Assembly: GCF_015751045.1 (NCBI RefSeq)
Contig: NZ_BNJW01000019.1
Location: 1 to 61,991, forward strand
Source of the DNA: Enterococcus lactis
GTDB taxonomy: Bacteria; Bacillota; Bacilli; Lactobacillales; Enterococcaceae
Direction: 5' to 3'
Length of the DNA: 61,991 nucleotides
Shown here: positions 28,643 to 37,785 of the stretch, in pieces
Numbering within the stretch: position 1 is the stretch's first letter
How the letters are laid out: each line of letters starts with the position of its first letter
Program-made: the position numbers and the translations under genes
Notes under the pieces: generated by a model
What the model saw: the letters and a program-made list of their open reading frames with translations, nothing else
Told to the model about the DNA's origin: nothing
Database searches by the model: none

Positions 28643-29719
28643 TTATTCATTTTTTTCAAAAAAAGATTGACGCTGATGGTATCGATTCATTCCTAATTGA
28701 ATCAGTTCTTCAATCAAATCACCGTATTTCAAGCCCATGTTTTCCCATAAGAGTGGGTACATACTGAACTCCGTAAATCCTGGCATAGAATTTAATTCAT
28801 TCAGGAATAATTCATTTTTATTTGTCAAAAAGAAATCACACCGGCTCAATCCGCTTCCGCCTAACATCGTGTAAGCTAACTTCGCGTACTCTTGCGCTTT
28901 TTGATAAACTTCTTCCGGCACTTCGGCTGGAATCTGCATTTCGATTTTATTATTGATATATTTGGCTTCATAATCATAGAATGCTACGTCTTTTACGACT
29001 TCACCAGGCAAAGTCGTCCGAACATCTTCATTTCCTAATACAGCAACTTCGATTTCGCGCGCTTCAATTCCTTGTTCAACGATTGCTCGAGAATCATACT
29101 GATAGGCTGTTGCTAAAGCATTTTGCAATTCTTCGCGGTTTTCTGCTTTTGTAATACCGACACTAGAACCCATATTCGCCGGTTTGACAAACATCGGATA
29201 AAGCAAAGAACCTTCACATTGATCAAATACTTTTTTAGGATTTTCTTTCCATTGATTCTTAAGTACTGGTACATAAGGAACTTGTGGCACACCAGCAGCT
29301 TGTAAAATATATTTGGTCATGATTTTATCCATGGCACATGCACTGGTCAATACGCCTGCGCCGACATAAGGCATATTCAATGTCTCTAAGAAGCCTTGGA
29401 TCGTTCCATCTTCTCCGTTTGGCCCATGTAAAACTGGAAAAACGATGGCTCCTTCTTCTTTGATTTCGCCCGGATTGATCACTTTTCCTGTAAAGCCTTC
29501 CTCTGTCTGTCCACTTGGGTCCCATGAAAGATGCAAGACATCTTTGCTGGCAGGTTTTTCTGTTAGTAATGGACCTTTGACCCATTGTCCTTCTTTTGTA
29601 ATAAATACGAGTTGAACTTGGTAATAATTATAATAAATGGCATTTAAAACTGAAAATGCGGAAAGAATGGACACTTCATGCTCTGCGCTGCGTCCGCCAT
29701 ATAGTAAAGTAATCTTCAA
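28643..29719 (-). CDS. ddl: D-alanine--D-alanine ligase
   Basis: This 358-residue ATP-grasp enzyme joins two D-Ala. The sequence from MKITLLYGGRSAEHEVS through GPNGEDGTIQG and MFVKPANMGSSVG to FLNELNSMPGF is the Ddl family, and it recalls the E. faecium species-marker Ddl. It is the chromosomal D-Ala-D-Ala type rather than a VanA/B D-lactate ligase by overall similarity. It leads the ddl-murF unit. Confidence 0.95.
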   Translation of the reverse strand: MKITLLYGGRSAEHEVSILSAFSVLNAIYYNYYQVQLVFITKEGQWVKGPLLTEKPASKDVLHLSWDPSGQTEEGFTGKVINPGEIKEEGAIVFPVLHGPNGEDGTIQGFLETLNMPYVGAGVLTSACAMDKIMTKYILQAAGVPQVPYVPVLKNQWKENPKKVFDQCEGSLLYPMFVKPANMGSSVGITKAENREELQNALATAYQYDSRAIVEQGIEAREIEVAVLGNEDVRTTLPGEVVKDVAFYDYEAKYINNKIEMQIPAEVPEEVYQKAQEYAKLAYTMLGGSGLSRCDFFLTNKNELFLNELNSMPGFTEFSMYPLLWENMGLKYGDLIEELIQLGMNRYHQRQSFFEKNE

Positions 29720-29765
29720 AAGATTGTCCTCCTGTATTCTAAATCGTTCAGTGATTTACTCTCAT

Positions 29766-29774
29766 ATTTTAGCA
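29766..29774 (-). promoter_or_regulatory. ddl extended -10 promoter
   Basis: On the minus strand TGCTAAAAT (TGn plus TAAAAT, -10 at 29766-29771) lies 46 bases before ddl in the divergent region shared with the UbiB-like gene. The -35 is weak. Confidence 0.5.
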
Positions 29775-29865
29775 CAAAACAAAAATAAACGAATAACTTA
29801 TTTATAAAAAAACGAGTTGGTTTCTAAAAGAACAAACGTCATTTATTTTTTGTCAGCTAGATTAT

Positions 29866-29894
29866 TTGTCCCGTTTTTTATAAAAAGTTATGAT
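29866..29894 (+). promoter_or_regulatory. Promoter of the UbiB-like gene
   Basis: TTGTCC (29866-29871), 17 bases, and TATGAT (29889-29894). A start about 7 bases further would place the 5' end at the ribosome binding site itself, leaving a leader of only about 14 bases. Confidence 0.6.
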
Positions 29895-29914
29895 AAAGGA
29901 AAGGAGGGATGATG

Positions 29915-31660
29915 ATGGCGCAAACAAATCCACGCAGCCGCTTGGCAGAAATCATTCGAGTGTTCATCAACTACAATGTAGTGCCAAACTTTGTACAGCA
30001 AAAAAATCCCGAACAGGTAAAAAAAGCCTTTGAAGAATTAGGACCCACCTTCATCAAGATAGGACAGATGCTTTCTGTTCGGGAGGACTTGCTTTCCTCT
30101 GCCTTCACTCAGACTTTTAAAACATTACAAGACAGTGTACCTAGCGACACATTTTCAACGGTCAAAAAGACGATCGAAACGGAACTTTCTCTTTCGGTAT
30201 CAGATATATTCGATGATTTTTCCAAATCGCCTTTTGCCTCCGCTTCTATGGGACAGGCTCACCGTGCCAAGCTGAAAAGCGGTGACGCGGTAGTTGTTAA
30301 GATCCAACACCCTAACATTGCCGAAGAGATCCGCCTTGATCTTCAACTATTTGAGCGTGCAATCCCTTTGATCAAATACATTCCTGAAACTAGCGTAGTT
30401 GATCTAAAAGGGGTACTCCAAGAAGTAAAACGTTCCTTGATCAATGAAATGGACTTCTTAAAAGAAAGTCAAAATGGCGAACAATTCTATCAAAAGAACA
30501 ATGGCTGGAAAGAGATCCGCAGCCCCAAAATTTATGACGCTTTTTGTTCGAAAAAAGTGATCGTGATGGAAGAAATGTCTGGTAAAAACTTGAATCATTT
30601 GATGAATGCCGAAAACGGAACAGAAACTTTTATCACCGGTATTCAAAACAAGCAGCTGAAACAAGAAGTTGCAAAGCTTTTAGTTGAGAACTTTATGAAA
30701 CAGGTGTTTGATGATGGTTTTTTCCATGCTGATCCTCATCCGGGGAATTTGCTGTTCCATGTGCTAACAAAAGAAGAACAGACACGAGCTCGCCGAACAG
30801 CTGAAACAGTTCATGAAAAAGAGTTCGGTCCCTTTGCTTTTCGAGCCTCTACTTCTACAGAAGACCCTGTTGCGCCATATACGGTCAACTACATTGATTT
30901 TGGCATGATGGGGCATCTTTCTGCAGGTCTTAGGCAAAAGCTCACACAAGCCGTTTTAGCGCTGTATACGAAAGATGCTTATCGAATCGAAAAAGCGGTC
31001 CTTCGACTTTGTCAGCAGGAAGGCTTATTTGATGAAAGTCGGTTTCATCAAGAACTGACAAGTTTTCTTGAACAATATTATGATTCCCCTATTGATGAAA
31101 TCAACTTGCAAGAAGTATTCGCACAAGTCGTGATGATCTGTCATCAAAATAATCTGCAGTTCGACCGTGATATCACGCTTTTGCTGAAAGCATTCGGGAC
31201 ATTAGAAGGGGTAATCCGTGTCCTTGACCCTGAAGTTTCCCTCATGGAAGTTGCTTCGCCTTTTGCCCAACATTACTTTCTCACCCATTTGGATGTAGAA
31301 GATACATTGAAACAAAGTGGATTAGATCTATTAGAAGGAATGAAGGCTGCGCCTAAGATTCCACAACAACTCCATCATCTATTAGAAATGTGGACTTCGG
31401 GACAAGGAAAAGTCAATTTGGAATTAAAAAAGCAAGACAAATTATTGAACAGGATCGAAAGTATGATCAATCGGCTTGTTTTCGGTATGATTTTAGCTGC
31501 ATTGATCGTAGGATCTTCCCTCCTTGTCCAAGCTGCACCTGTAGAAAACGCAGAGGTCGTTTCCTTATTAGGGATATTTACGTATGCTATTGCCGCATTT
31601 GTCATTATTTTTTTAGCAATCGATGCATTGATCCAAATGTACAAGAAGAGGAAAAAGTAG
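29915..31660 (+). CDS. UbiB/ABC1/AarF-family atypical kinase
   Basis: This protein of about 581 residues has an ADCK/UbiB kinase-like domain: KxGQ-type motif (TFIKIGQMLS), an Ala-rich loop (PFASASMGQAHRA), VVKIQHPNI, HADPHPGNL and a DFG-like IDFGMMGHL. Two membrane segments close the C-terminus (about 525-575). In organisms with ubiquinone it aids quinone biosynthesis; in enterococci, which have demethylmenaquinone at most, the role is unknown. Three ATGs lie in tandem; the third (29915) has GGAGG at 8 bases and is chosen. Confidence 0.84.
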   Translation: MAQTNPRSRLAEIIRVFINYNVVPNFVQQKNPEQVKKAFEELGPTFIKIGQMLSVREDLLSSAFTQTFKTLQDSVPSDTFSTVKKTIETELSLSVSDIFDDFSKSPFASASMGQAHRAKLKSGDAVVVKIQHPNIAEEIRLDLQLFERAIPLIKYIPETSVVDLKGVLQEVKRSLINEMDFLKESQNGEQFYQKNNGWKEIRSPKIYDAFCSKKVIVMEEMSGKNLNHLMNAENGTETFITGIQNKQLKQEVAKLLVENFMKQVFDDGFFHADPHPGNLLFHVLTKEEQTRARRTAETVHEKEFGPFAFRASTSTEDPVAPYTVNYIDFGMMGHLSAGLRQKLTQAVLALYTKDAYRIEKAVLRLCQQEGLFDESRFHQELTSFLEQYYDSPIDEINLQEVFAQVVMICHQNNLQFDRDITLLLKAFGTLEGVIRVLDPEVSLMEVASPFAQHYFLTHLDVEDTLKQSGLDLLEGMKAAPKIPQQLHHLLEMWTSGQGKVNLELKKQDKLLNRIESMINRLVFGMILAALIVGSSLLVQAAPVENAEVVSLLGIFTYAIAAFVIIFLAIDALIQMYKKRKK

Positions 31661-31668
31661 AAAAAAGT

Positions 31669-31766
31669 TGAGAGAAAGCTGTTCTGTCTCAAGCAATAAG
31701 AACGACCAAATAAAAATAGCTCCTCCTATTTTACCGTTTTTTGAGCGAGTACCGAAGAACAACAAA
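31669..31766 (+). repeat. Degenerate intergenic module after the UbiB-like gene
   Basis: GTTGAGAGAAAGCTGTTCTG, then CAATAAGAACGACCAAA, with a GTACCGAAGAAC end, recalls the module at 35231-35347 read in its sense direction. It is diverged and in sense orientation with the upstream gene. Confidence 0.4.
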
Positions 31767-31813
31767 AAAAAGGAACAAGGAATCCATTTATCCTGTTTCC
31801 CTGTTCCTTTTTG
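31767..31813. terminator. Bidirectional terminator between the UbiB-like gene and yaiI
   Basis: AAAAGGAACAAGGA (31767-31780) pairs with TCCCTGTTCCTTTT (31798-31811) with one mismatch; T-runs occur on both strands, serving convergent genes. Confidence 0.8.
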
Positions 31814-31843
31814 GTGTATTCGCGCACAAGTAAACTACCTTCG

Positions 31844-32311
31844 TTACCTACTATCTTCTGTACTTGGTAAACCTTGGTCAATTGCCTTTTTCAACGCTTG
31901 ACGAAAAGCCGTATGATCTTTCTCCGTAAAAGGTTTTGGACCCTTTGTCCTTATGCCAGCTTTTCTTAACTTCCCACTATGGTAACGTTGTTCGAGAAGC
32001 GTACCGATATTCGCTTCGTCAAATTCTTTTCCAGAGTGATGGAACACTCGAACACCCTTCGGCAATACAAGTGAAGCTAAACCATAATCTTGCGTGATCA
32101 AAAAGTCATTCTTCTTAACCATACCGACGATTTTATAATCTGCACTATCAGCTCCACGGTCTACGTAGACGATTTGGACATGATTAGCGTATTCTTTGGT
32201 CGTATAATGATCTACACTGGTTACGATAATCACGTCGAGACCATAGGATTCTCCTAACTTTATGACGTCGTCTTTTACTGGAGAACCATCCCCATCAATG
32301 AATAGCCTCAT
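31844..32311 (-). CDS. yaiI: YaiI/YqxD family protein (DUF188)
   Basis: This 155-residue protein starts MRLFIDGDGSPVKDDV, has QDYGLASLVLPKGV in the middle, and ends in a basic tail with DHTAFRQALKKAI. This is the DUF188 family, a PIN-like fold with conserved Asp residues; nuclease activity has been suggested but not settled. It overlaps the end of the upstream membrane protein gene by 17 bases, so the two are probably co-translated. Confidence 0.87.
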   Translation of the reverse strand: MRLFIDGDGSPVKDDVIKLGESYGLDVIIVTSVDHYTTKEYANHVQIVYVDRGADSADYKIVGMVKKNDFLITQDYGLASLVLPKGVRVFHHSGKEFDEANIGTLLEQRYHSGKLRKAGIRTKGPKPFTEKDHTAFRQALKKAIDQGLPSTEDSR

Positions 32312-33668
32312 TCTTTTTCGCCTTCTTCCATAAATGATATACAGTCACCAATCCGCTCATTAAAAGACCGACATTGATCCATTTGGCTAAAATAAGCAGT
32401 TGCGCACTTGCTATCGGCACTGCTCCATGGTTCAGCATGATTAGTAGTAGATGGATTGGCTCTCCCATTTCTTTTGCTAAAATAAACAAAAGCGTCATCA
32501 ATAAAAACTGGTGGATCACACTTCCTTTATTTTGAGTAGTGTATTTGGCAATAATCCGACGATCCATTGGAATAGCTACATCGGTTTGATAGTATTCCTT
32601 ATTTAGCCAACTGCCTGTTACTACGTGCCAGAAACTAAGCAGAAAGACACCTATCGCAAAACCATTTGGAATCAAGAGGACCAACAAAGAAGAACTCAGT
32701 CCAAGCAATTGCGTAGCCAATGGAGACCATGATAAACGTTTCAAAATCAATGGTCCGACTATTTTTGCTGCAATCAAACCGGCAGCATAAGGCAAATACA
32801 TATAAAACGGAAGTTTCTCTAATCCGTACAGTATGCCAACATAAAAACTGCTAAACAAAAAAAGAAAATTCCCTAGCATTCCATTTAGAAAAGTAAACAG
32901 ATTCAGCCAACTTGGCAACTTCCATTCCTTCTTCTGGTGGCCTAAGACGAACACGAACACAATGAACAACACCAAGAAACCATAAACAGCAAGATCAAAA
33001 AGCCTTTCATCGAATAACAATCGGGCATTTCTCAAAAGAAACAATAAGCCAAAGAACACCAAAAATAAAACAAGCTCCCGCGTAGCCACTAGGTTTCTTT
33101 TAATATCTTTGAAATCCAGTTCGTAACGCGGATAATGACTGACCGTATGGTAGGCCATGACGTAAAAAAGTGTATAAATCGTAAAGCTTGCTGCAATCTG
33201 AGTCGGTGCAGGCAGTCCGATCGCTTGATACAGGAGAAATAGCCAGATAGCTGCAAATAAGTATTTTTTCCCATCCATATTGATAAAGCCTTGCGTCTTC
33301 TCATGGAAATTGACCGTGATATTAGCAGGTACAAGCCATGCTGCACTCAGCCCTAGAAGAACACTTGAAAAATAAAACAAAGGAAAATAAAATACGCCTA
33401 GTATTCCAAGTAATGAACCAGTACCACCAATCAGCAAAGCAATCATCAGCAACGTGTAACTATCTAGACCAAATCGTAGACTATTGACTAAAAACAGCCC
33501 AGTCATCCGAAAGGCATAAAACAGCGTAAATGGCAAAATCGTCAGCCAATTATGCGAATCTGTTATTCCTAAAAATAAAAGATAAGGAATCAAAATAACC
33601 GTATTGCTTAAGATAAAGGGCGTTGTTTGCGTAAAATTGCGCCCAAATCGTTTGAGTTTTTCGAACAT
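32295..33668 (-). CDS. Multi-spanning membrane protein, MFS-like
   Basis: This protein of about 457 residues has about 12 hydrophobic segments and short loops, consistent with a major-facilitator transporter. Charged-loop signatures of known subfamilies are not obvious to me and no substrate can be given. The frame opens at 33722; ATG 33668 (MFEKLKRFGRN) has AAGGGAG 8 bases upstream and is preferred. A promoter is visible just before it: TTGGTT, 17 bases, extended TGCTAAAAT (minus strand, about 33713-33741). It is translationally linked to yaiI. Confidence 0.72.
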   Translation of the reverse strand: MFEKLKRFGRNFTQTTPFILSNTVILIPYLLFLGITDSHNWLTILPFTLFYAFRMTGLFLVNSLRFGLDSYTLLMIALLIGGTGSLLGILGVFYFPLFYFSSVLLGLSAAWLVPANITVNFHEKTQGFINMDGKKYLFAAIWLFLLYQAIGLPAPTQIAASFTIYTLFYVMAYHTVSHYPRYELDFKDIKRNLVATRELVLFLVFFGLLFLLRNARLLFDERLFDLAVYGFLVLFIVFVFVLGHQKKEWKLPSWLNLFTFLNGMLGNFLFLFSSFYVGILYGLEKLPFYMYLPYAAGLIAAKIVGPLILKRLSWSPLATQLLGLSSSLLVLLIPNGFAIGVFLLSFWHVVTGSWLNKEYYQTDVAIPMDRRIIAKYTTQNKGSVIHQFLLMTLLFILAKEMGEPIHLLLIMLNHGAVPIASAQLLILAKWINVGLLMSGLVTVYHLWKKAKKNEAIH

Positions 33669-33766
33669 GACAATGGCTCCCTTAAACAGTCTTATAACTA
33701 ATCTGCTCTTCGATTTTAGCATTAAAGGGGAAATAAACCAATTTTACAGAATATATTCTTGTAAAA

Positions 33767-33985
33767 AAAAATGCAGAAAGAAGCATAAGCTTCTTTCCGC
33801 ATTTTTACGGTACTTGATTACTCAAGCAGACAAGCCCTTCTCCACAAAAGTCTTGCCCGACACCCCTGCATCCGGCAGGTGATAAAGATAGAAATCAATT
33901 ATCCTGTGCCTCCAAAATCAATTAGGAGCTCTGTAAACCAGAGTCCTTCTCGACCCGTCGCATGAGGTTACTTTAACACAGTTCC
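33767..33985 (-). ncRNA. Candidate structured small RNA with its own terminator
   Basis: On the minus strand about 180 bases between the acetyltransferase stop and the next promoter code for nothing but hold several strong hairpins: GGACTCTG/CAGAG-CTCC, CACCTGC/GCAGGGGTG, CAAG/CTTG and CTTGA-GTAA-TCAAG. They end in a perfect-looking terminator (stem 33767-33784 with 33789-33806, one mismatch) and nine T's. A CATAAT -10 with weak -35 (TTATAA, 17 bases) lies at the end of the acetyltransferase gene. The MFS-like gene downstream has its own promoter, so this is more likely a free sRNA than its leader. I could not match it to a known RNA family. Confidence 0.5.
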
Positions 33986-33990
33986 TAAGA

Positions 33991-34479
33991 TTATGCGAGA
34001 GCTTTTTTCATTTTATAATCGACCATTTGAAATCCTTGACCGATATCTGAAACAAGTTCTTCTGTAATCTCAAACCCTTCATGCTTATAAACCTCGATTG
34101 CTTGGTGATTTCCCTGGTTCACTCGTAAAAAAATCTCTTTTTCCTTTGTTTGCGCAACAAGTTCTTCATACCAGCGAAAAACCGAAGAAGTCAATCCTTG
34201 GCCACGGGCTTTATTCAGCAAATATAATTTACTTAAATAGATTTTACCTTTTATCTCTTCATAAGCAGTGTAACCGACAGTCTTCCCTTCACTTTTTAAT
34301 AAAAAATAAGAAACGCCTTCTGCCAGTTCTTTTTGGATCTGCTTTTTTGACTGATAAGTTTTCAGCATATAATCGACTTGTTTTTGACCAATAATTGGTA
34401 CAAAAGCTTCCGGCCATACTTCTTGAATGACTGCCATCAGCTCATCCAGTTCATTTTCTGTTACTTTTATTTTTTCCAT
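33991..34479 (-). CDS. GNAT-family N-acetyltransferase
   Basis: This 162-residue protein has the GNAT acetyl-CoA motif region LLNKARGQGLTSSVFRWYEEL (about 95-115) followed by IFLRVNQGNHQAIEVYKHEGF, the usual motif B. Substrate unknown. Start ATG 34479 has GGACGTGGGTGT upstream, a weak site. It is 21 bases downstream of the TVP38 gene and probably co-transcribed. Confidence 0.82.
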   Translation of the reverse strand: MEKIKVTENELDELMAVIQEVWPEAFVPIIGQKQVDYMLKTYQSKKQIQKELAEGVSYFLLKSEGKTVGYTAYEEIKGKIYLSKLYLLNKARGQGLTSSVFRWYEELVAQTKEKEIFLRVNQGNHQAIEVYKHEGFEITEELVSDIGQGFQMVDYKMKKALA

Positions 34480-34500
34480 ACACCCACGTCCTTTTTTACA

Positions 34501-35103
34501 TTATAAATGACCTTGCGCTTGATGGAATAAAAAGAGCATGATCATACTGTACACACCTACCGACCACGGCTTCAAGAAAATCACGATCTGCATAAACTCT
34601 CTAAAAGATAATTTCGTCAAACCAGCTACTAGACAGATCAAGTCGTCTGGCGCAAAGGGAAGCAGCAAGGTAACGACTAATACTTTTTTGATATCTTTCG
34701 TTTTTCTTGTCAGCAATTCATCAAATTTTTGATACTTTTTTGGCGATAAAATAAGCTGGACAAAGGCTACGCCATAGTAACGGACAAGCAAAAATCCGAT
34801 TGCTTCCCCAATCACTAGACCAATACAACTATATAAAAGCCCAAATCCATTGCCAAACATCAGCATGCCAGCTACCGAAGAAATCCCTCCCGGCAAAATA
34901 GGAATGATCACTTGGATCACTTGCAACAGAACAAATACTATCACTGCATACTTGCCGAATTCCTGGATAAACGCTTGCAAAGACGTGCTTGAACGAAAGA
35001 TCCCATGATGATAAGCATAGAGAATCAACACAAAGAAAAATAACAGACCGATGATTGGCATGATCTGAAGACATTTTTGTAAAACTGATGCTTTTTTAGA
35101 CAT
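34501..35103 (-). CDS. TVP38/TMEM64-family membrane protein
   Basis: This 200-residue protein has about five to six membrane segments and the VTT/DedA-type core (FGNGFGLLYSCIGLVIGEAIGFLLVRYYG, then LLPFAPDDLICLVAGL). Family members are thought to act as lipid scramblases or to affect membrane homeostasis. It is followed by the GNAT gene. Upstream lies a cluster of repeat modules. Confidence 0.85.
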   Translation of the reverse strand: MSKKASVLQKCLQIMPIIGLLFFFVLILYAYHHGIFRSSTSLQAFIQEFGKYAVIVFVLLQVIQVIIPILPGGISSVAGMLMFGNGFGLLYSCIGLVIGEAIGFLLVRYYGVAFVQLILSPKKYQKFDELLTRKTKDIKKVLVVTLLLPFAPDDLICLVAGLTKLSFREFMQIVIFLKPWSVGVYSMIMLFLFHQAQGHL

Positions 35104-35159
35104 CTTTCTTCCTCATATCTTTTTTCATTTGCTAAAACTGCCTCCTTAGGGGGGTGATG

Positions 35160-35470
35160 CAAAAGTAGCTTCTTCGGAAAATTCCTTCTTATTTATTGAA
35201 GCTGACTACTTCTGACACAACCTCTTGTTAAACGGTGTTCAAAAGCTTGCATCTGCGATAATAAACCCAACCAAACGAAAAACATGAGAAGCTGTTTTTG
35301 TTTGATTTGTTCTTATTACTGGATGCAGGGCAGCTTTTTCACGACCTCTGATTCACGGTGCTCAATCAGCTGACCTTCGGTATTAGCTCAAAAAACGGTA
35401 AAATATAAGGAACTATTTTTCCGTTTTTTCTCTCTAATACTCAAGTCAAGACGCTGATTTCACAACCTCT
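35160..35470 (-). repeat. Three intergenic hairpin modules downstream of udk
   Basis: Read on the minus strand, three units follow the udk terminator. The first (about 35355-35470) and second (about 35231-35347) start GAGGTTGTGA or GAGGTCGTGA and end in AACACCGTTT or its variant. The third (about 35160-35226) is shortened. Arms within each are complementary (for example AAAAGCTGCCCTG and its partner), but differ between units. The first contains an extra AAAACGG...CCGTTTT hairpin. All are in sense with udk. Confidence 0.7.
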
Positions 35471-35480
35471 TGTTATAAAT

Positions 35481-35554
35481 AAAAAAACAGTTGACTGGTG
35501 ACTGTTCAAAAAGCAGGATCCTTGCTTTTCAAACGGTCGCAGTCCGTTCAACTG
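35481..35554 (-). terminator. udk terminator, large compound hairpin
   Basis: An outer stem CAGTTGA...TCAACTG (35488-35554) encloses GGTGACTGTT/AACGGTCGC and an inner AAAAGCA/TGCTTTT. Seven T's follow on the minus strand (35481-35487). It is only 12 bases after the udk stop. Confidence 0.85.
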
Positions 35555-35566
35555 TTTCGCTGCGCA

Positions 35567-36196
35567 CTATTTATGGTTTAAGAAACTAGCCACTTTTGTT
35601 GTAATCAAATCAATAGCAACGTGGTTTTCTCCGCCTTCTGGAACAATGATATCCGCATAGCGCTTCGTTGGTTCGATAAATTGATGATACATCGGTTTAA
35701 CAACTGTCAAATATTGCTCGATCACGGAGTCCAATGTGCGTCCCCGTTCTTCCATATCCCGTTTGATACGACGAATAATACGAATATCATCGTCTGTATC
35801 TACGTATACCTTGATATCCATCAAGTCACGCAGACGTTCATCTTCTAAGATCAGGATTCCTTCTAGAATGATCACTTCTTTTGGTTCCTGAATGATCGTT
35901 GCCTGACTTCTTGTATGCGCTACATAGTCATACACGGGTTTTTCAATGGCTTTATAGTTCAGTAAGTCGCCTACATGCTGAATCAGCAGATCATTATCAA
36001 AGGCAAAAGGGTGATCGTAATTTGTGTTCAATCGTTCTTCAAAACTCAAATGGCTCTGATCCTTATAATAAGAATCTTGTTCAAGCATCATGATGGAATG
36101 GTCCGGGAAGTTGTTGAAAATCGCACGGCTGACACTTGTCTTTCCGCTTCCTGACCCACCCGTCACACCAATGATAATTGGCTTGCTTTTTGTCAT
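35567..36196 (-). CDS. udk: Uridine kinase
   Basis: This 209-residue P-loop kinase phosphorylates uridine and cytidine in pyrimidine salvage. Walker A is [12 protein letters not shown] (about 10-21); [26 protein letters not shown] and [21 protein letters not shown] are all family blocks. Length is standard. It is followed at once by its terminator and preceded by a separate unit of a phosphatase and RsuA genes. Confidence 0.95.
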   Translation of the reverse strand: MTKSKPIIIGVTGGSGSGKTSVSRAIFNNFPDHSIMMLEQDSYYKDQSHLSFEERLNTNYDHPFAFDNDLLIQHVGDLLNYKAIEKPVYDYVAHTRSQATIIQEPKEVIILEGILILEDERLRDLMDIKVYVDTDDDIRIIRRIKRDMEERGRTLDSVIEQYLTVVKPMYHQFIEPTKRYADIIVPEGGENHVAIDLITTKVASFLNHK

Positions 36197-36279
36197 TGAC
36201 TAAAACCTCTTTCGTATCCGTTTTTTCATTCTAATCTATTATAGCGAAAAAACACGAAAATGCTATATTTTTCTGAAAA

Positions 36280-36975
36280 TTAATCCTTTTCAATTTCCAA
36301 TAATGAGTAAAGTTCTTCTAAAGAATCAATTCGATAAGTGGGTTGGATCTCTTCGATTTCCGGCAATTTGTTTTTATTGAACCAAATCGTATCGATCCCT
36401 GCCATGTTCCCTCCTTTGATATCAGAAGTCAGTGAATCACCAATGATCACCGTCTGCTTTTTATCAAGATCAGGAATGTGGGAAAATACATGATCAAAAA
36501 ATTCTTTCATCGGCTTTTGCGCTCCGACAGCTTCTGAGACAAATATATCTTTAAAATAATCAAGCATTCCTGCATCTGTTAAACGCTGATATTGAGTATG
36601 CGACACACCGTTCGTTACAATATAAAGTTCGGCGTGAGGATGGAGCTTTTTCAGAAGTTCTAGACTTCCCGGAACAAGATCATGTCCTTGATTCAAGTAG
36701 TGACGATAGCGTTTCTCCATTTGGCGACTATCTACTGTTTTCCCAAATTGCTGGAAGAGTAATCCAAAACGACTGCCTGTTACTTCTTCTCGTGATAGTC
36801 TGCCCTTTTCAAATTCCTGCCATAAATGATGATTCAAAGCCTTATAGCTCGTTTTGATTTCTGGTGTCAATGTGATCCCTTGCTCTGCGAACAAAGCACT
36901 TAAAGCATTTGCCTCAGTTTGTTGAAAGTCTAGCAATGTATCATCAACATCAAACAATAAAGTGTTATATCTCAT
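36280..36975 (-). CDS. yjjG: YjjG-type HAD nucleotidase
   Basis: This 231-residue HAD hydrolase has motif I DVDDTLLDF (Asp10 and Asp12), motif II VTNG, and motif III/IV with KKQTVIGDS...SDIKGGNMAG. Size and NxGxxHTQ-like VTNGVSHTQYQRL fit the YjjG group, which dephosphorylates non-canonical pyrimidine nucleotides. It follows rsuA by 12 bases, so they form an operon. The presence of udk next door fits a pyrimidine theme, but they have separate transcripts. Confidence 0.83.
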   Translation of the reverse strand: MRYNTLLFDVDDTLLDFQQTEANALSALFAEQGITLTPEIKTSYKALNHHLWQEFEKGRLSREEVTGSRFGLLFQQFGKTVDSRQMEKRYRHYLNQGHDLVPGSLELLKKLHPHAELYIVTNGVSHTQYQRLTDAGMLDYFKDIFVSEAVGAQKPMKEFFDHVFSHIPDLDKKQTVIIGDSLTSDIKGGNMAGIDTIWFNKNKLPEIEEIQPTYRIDSLEELYSLLEIEKD

Positions 36976-36987
36976 CTTTTTGATCTC

Positions 36988-37704
36988 CTATTTAAAATAA
37001 ATACTTAACTTTTTCATCTCTGCTAGCGTCAACGATCGGTACTCGCCTACTGCCAACTGTTCATCTAATTCCAATGGTCCCATGCTTAACCGCTTCAATG
37101 CGATCACTTTCTTTCCTTGGGCTAAAAACATCTTTTTGACTTGATGGAATTTCCCCTCTTGGATCGTCAATAAAACGGTACTTTGGTGCTTGTCTGCTTT
37201 GAGTATTTTTAGATTAGCCGACTGGCATTGGTACCCATCAGCGAATACGATTCCTTTTTCAAATGCTGCTACGTCTGCTGATGTCACCCTTTCGTTCACC
37301 ACTGCTTGATAAGTCTTTGAGACCTTTTTTTCAGGAAGGAGCATTTCATATCCCAATTGGCCATTCGAAGTAATCAGCAATAGTCCTGTTGTATCTCTAT
37401 CCAGTCTTCCCACTGGATAGAGCGGCTGAAAACGATCGGCACTTGCAATCAGATCGATTACCGTCGTCTTTTCTGGATCTGACACAGCAGTCACAGCTTT
37501 TTTAGGCTTGTTGAGAAGATAGTAGGACTCATTTGTTTCTAAATGTTCACCTGCTACTTCAATCCGATGCAGCAAACTGTCTACATTTCGATTTTGTCGA
37601 AATTCGACTGTGCCATCGATCATCACTTGCTTCAAAGCAAACAGCCGCTTCATTTCCTTACGTGTCGTTTCTAATTTTTCTTCTATTAATTTATCTAAGC
37701 GCAT
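36988..37704 (-). CDS. rsuA: 16S rRNA pseudouridine synthase, RsuA family
   Basis: This 238-residue enzyme has an N-terminal S4 RNA-binding domain (RLDKLIEEKLETTRKEMKRL start) and a catalytic domain with GRLDRDTTGLLLIT, whose second Asp is the nucleophile. LLTIQEGKFHQVKKMF closes the active site. It probably modifies U516-equivalent in 16S rRNA. AAAGGAAACG precedes the start, and a single strong site is not obvious. Confidence 0.9.
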   Translation of the reverse strand: MRLDKLIEEKLETTRKEMKRLFALKQVMIDGTVEFRQNRNVDSLLHRIEVAGEHLETNESYYLLNKPKKAVTAVSDPEKTTVIDLIASADRFQPLYPVGRLDRDTTGLLLITSNGQLGYEMLLPEKKVSKTYQAVVNERVTSADVAAFEKGIVFADGYQCQSANLKILKADKHQSTVLLTIQEGKFHQVKKMFLAQGKKVIALKRLSMGPLELDEQLAVGEYRSLTLAEMKKLSIYFK

Positions 37705-37785
37705 ACCGTTTCCTTTCTTATTACTAATAAGAATTATACCTTGAATATGTTTGCTTGCAAATAAATCATCAACGTTATTCCTTGA

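Noticed and set aside
33767-33985. 6S RNA assignment
   Set aside because: The size is similar, but the ends do not form the long closing stem expected and no central bubble was evident.
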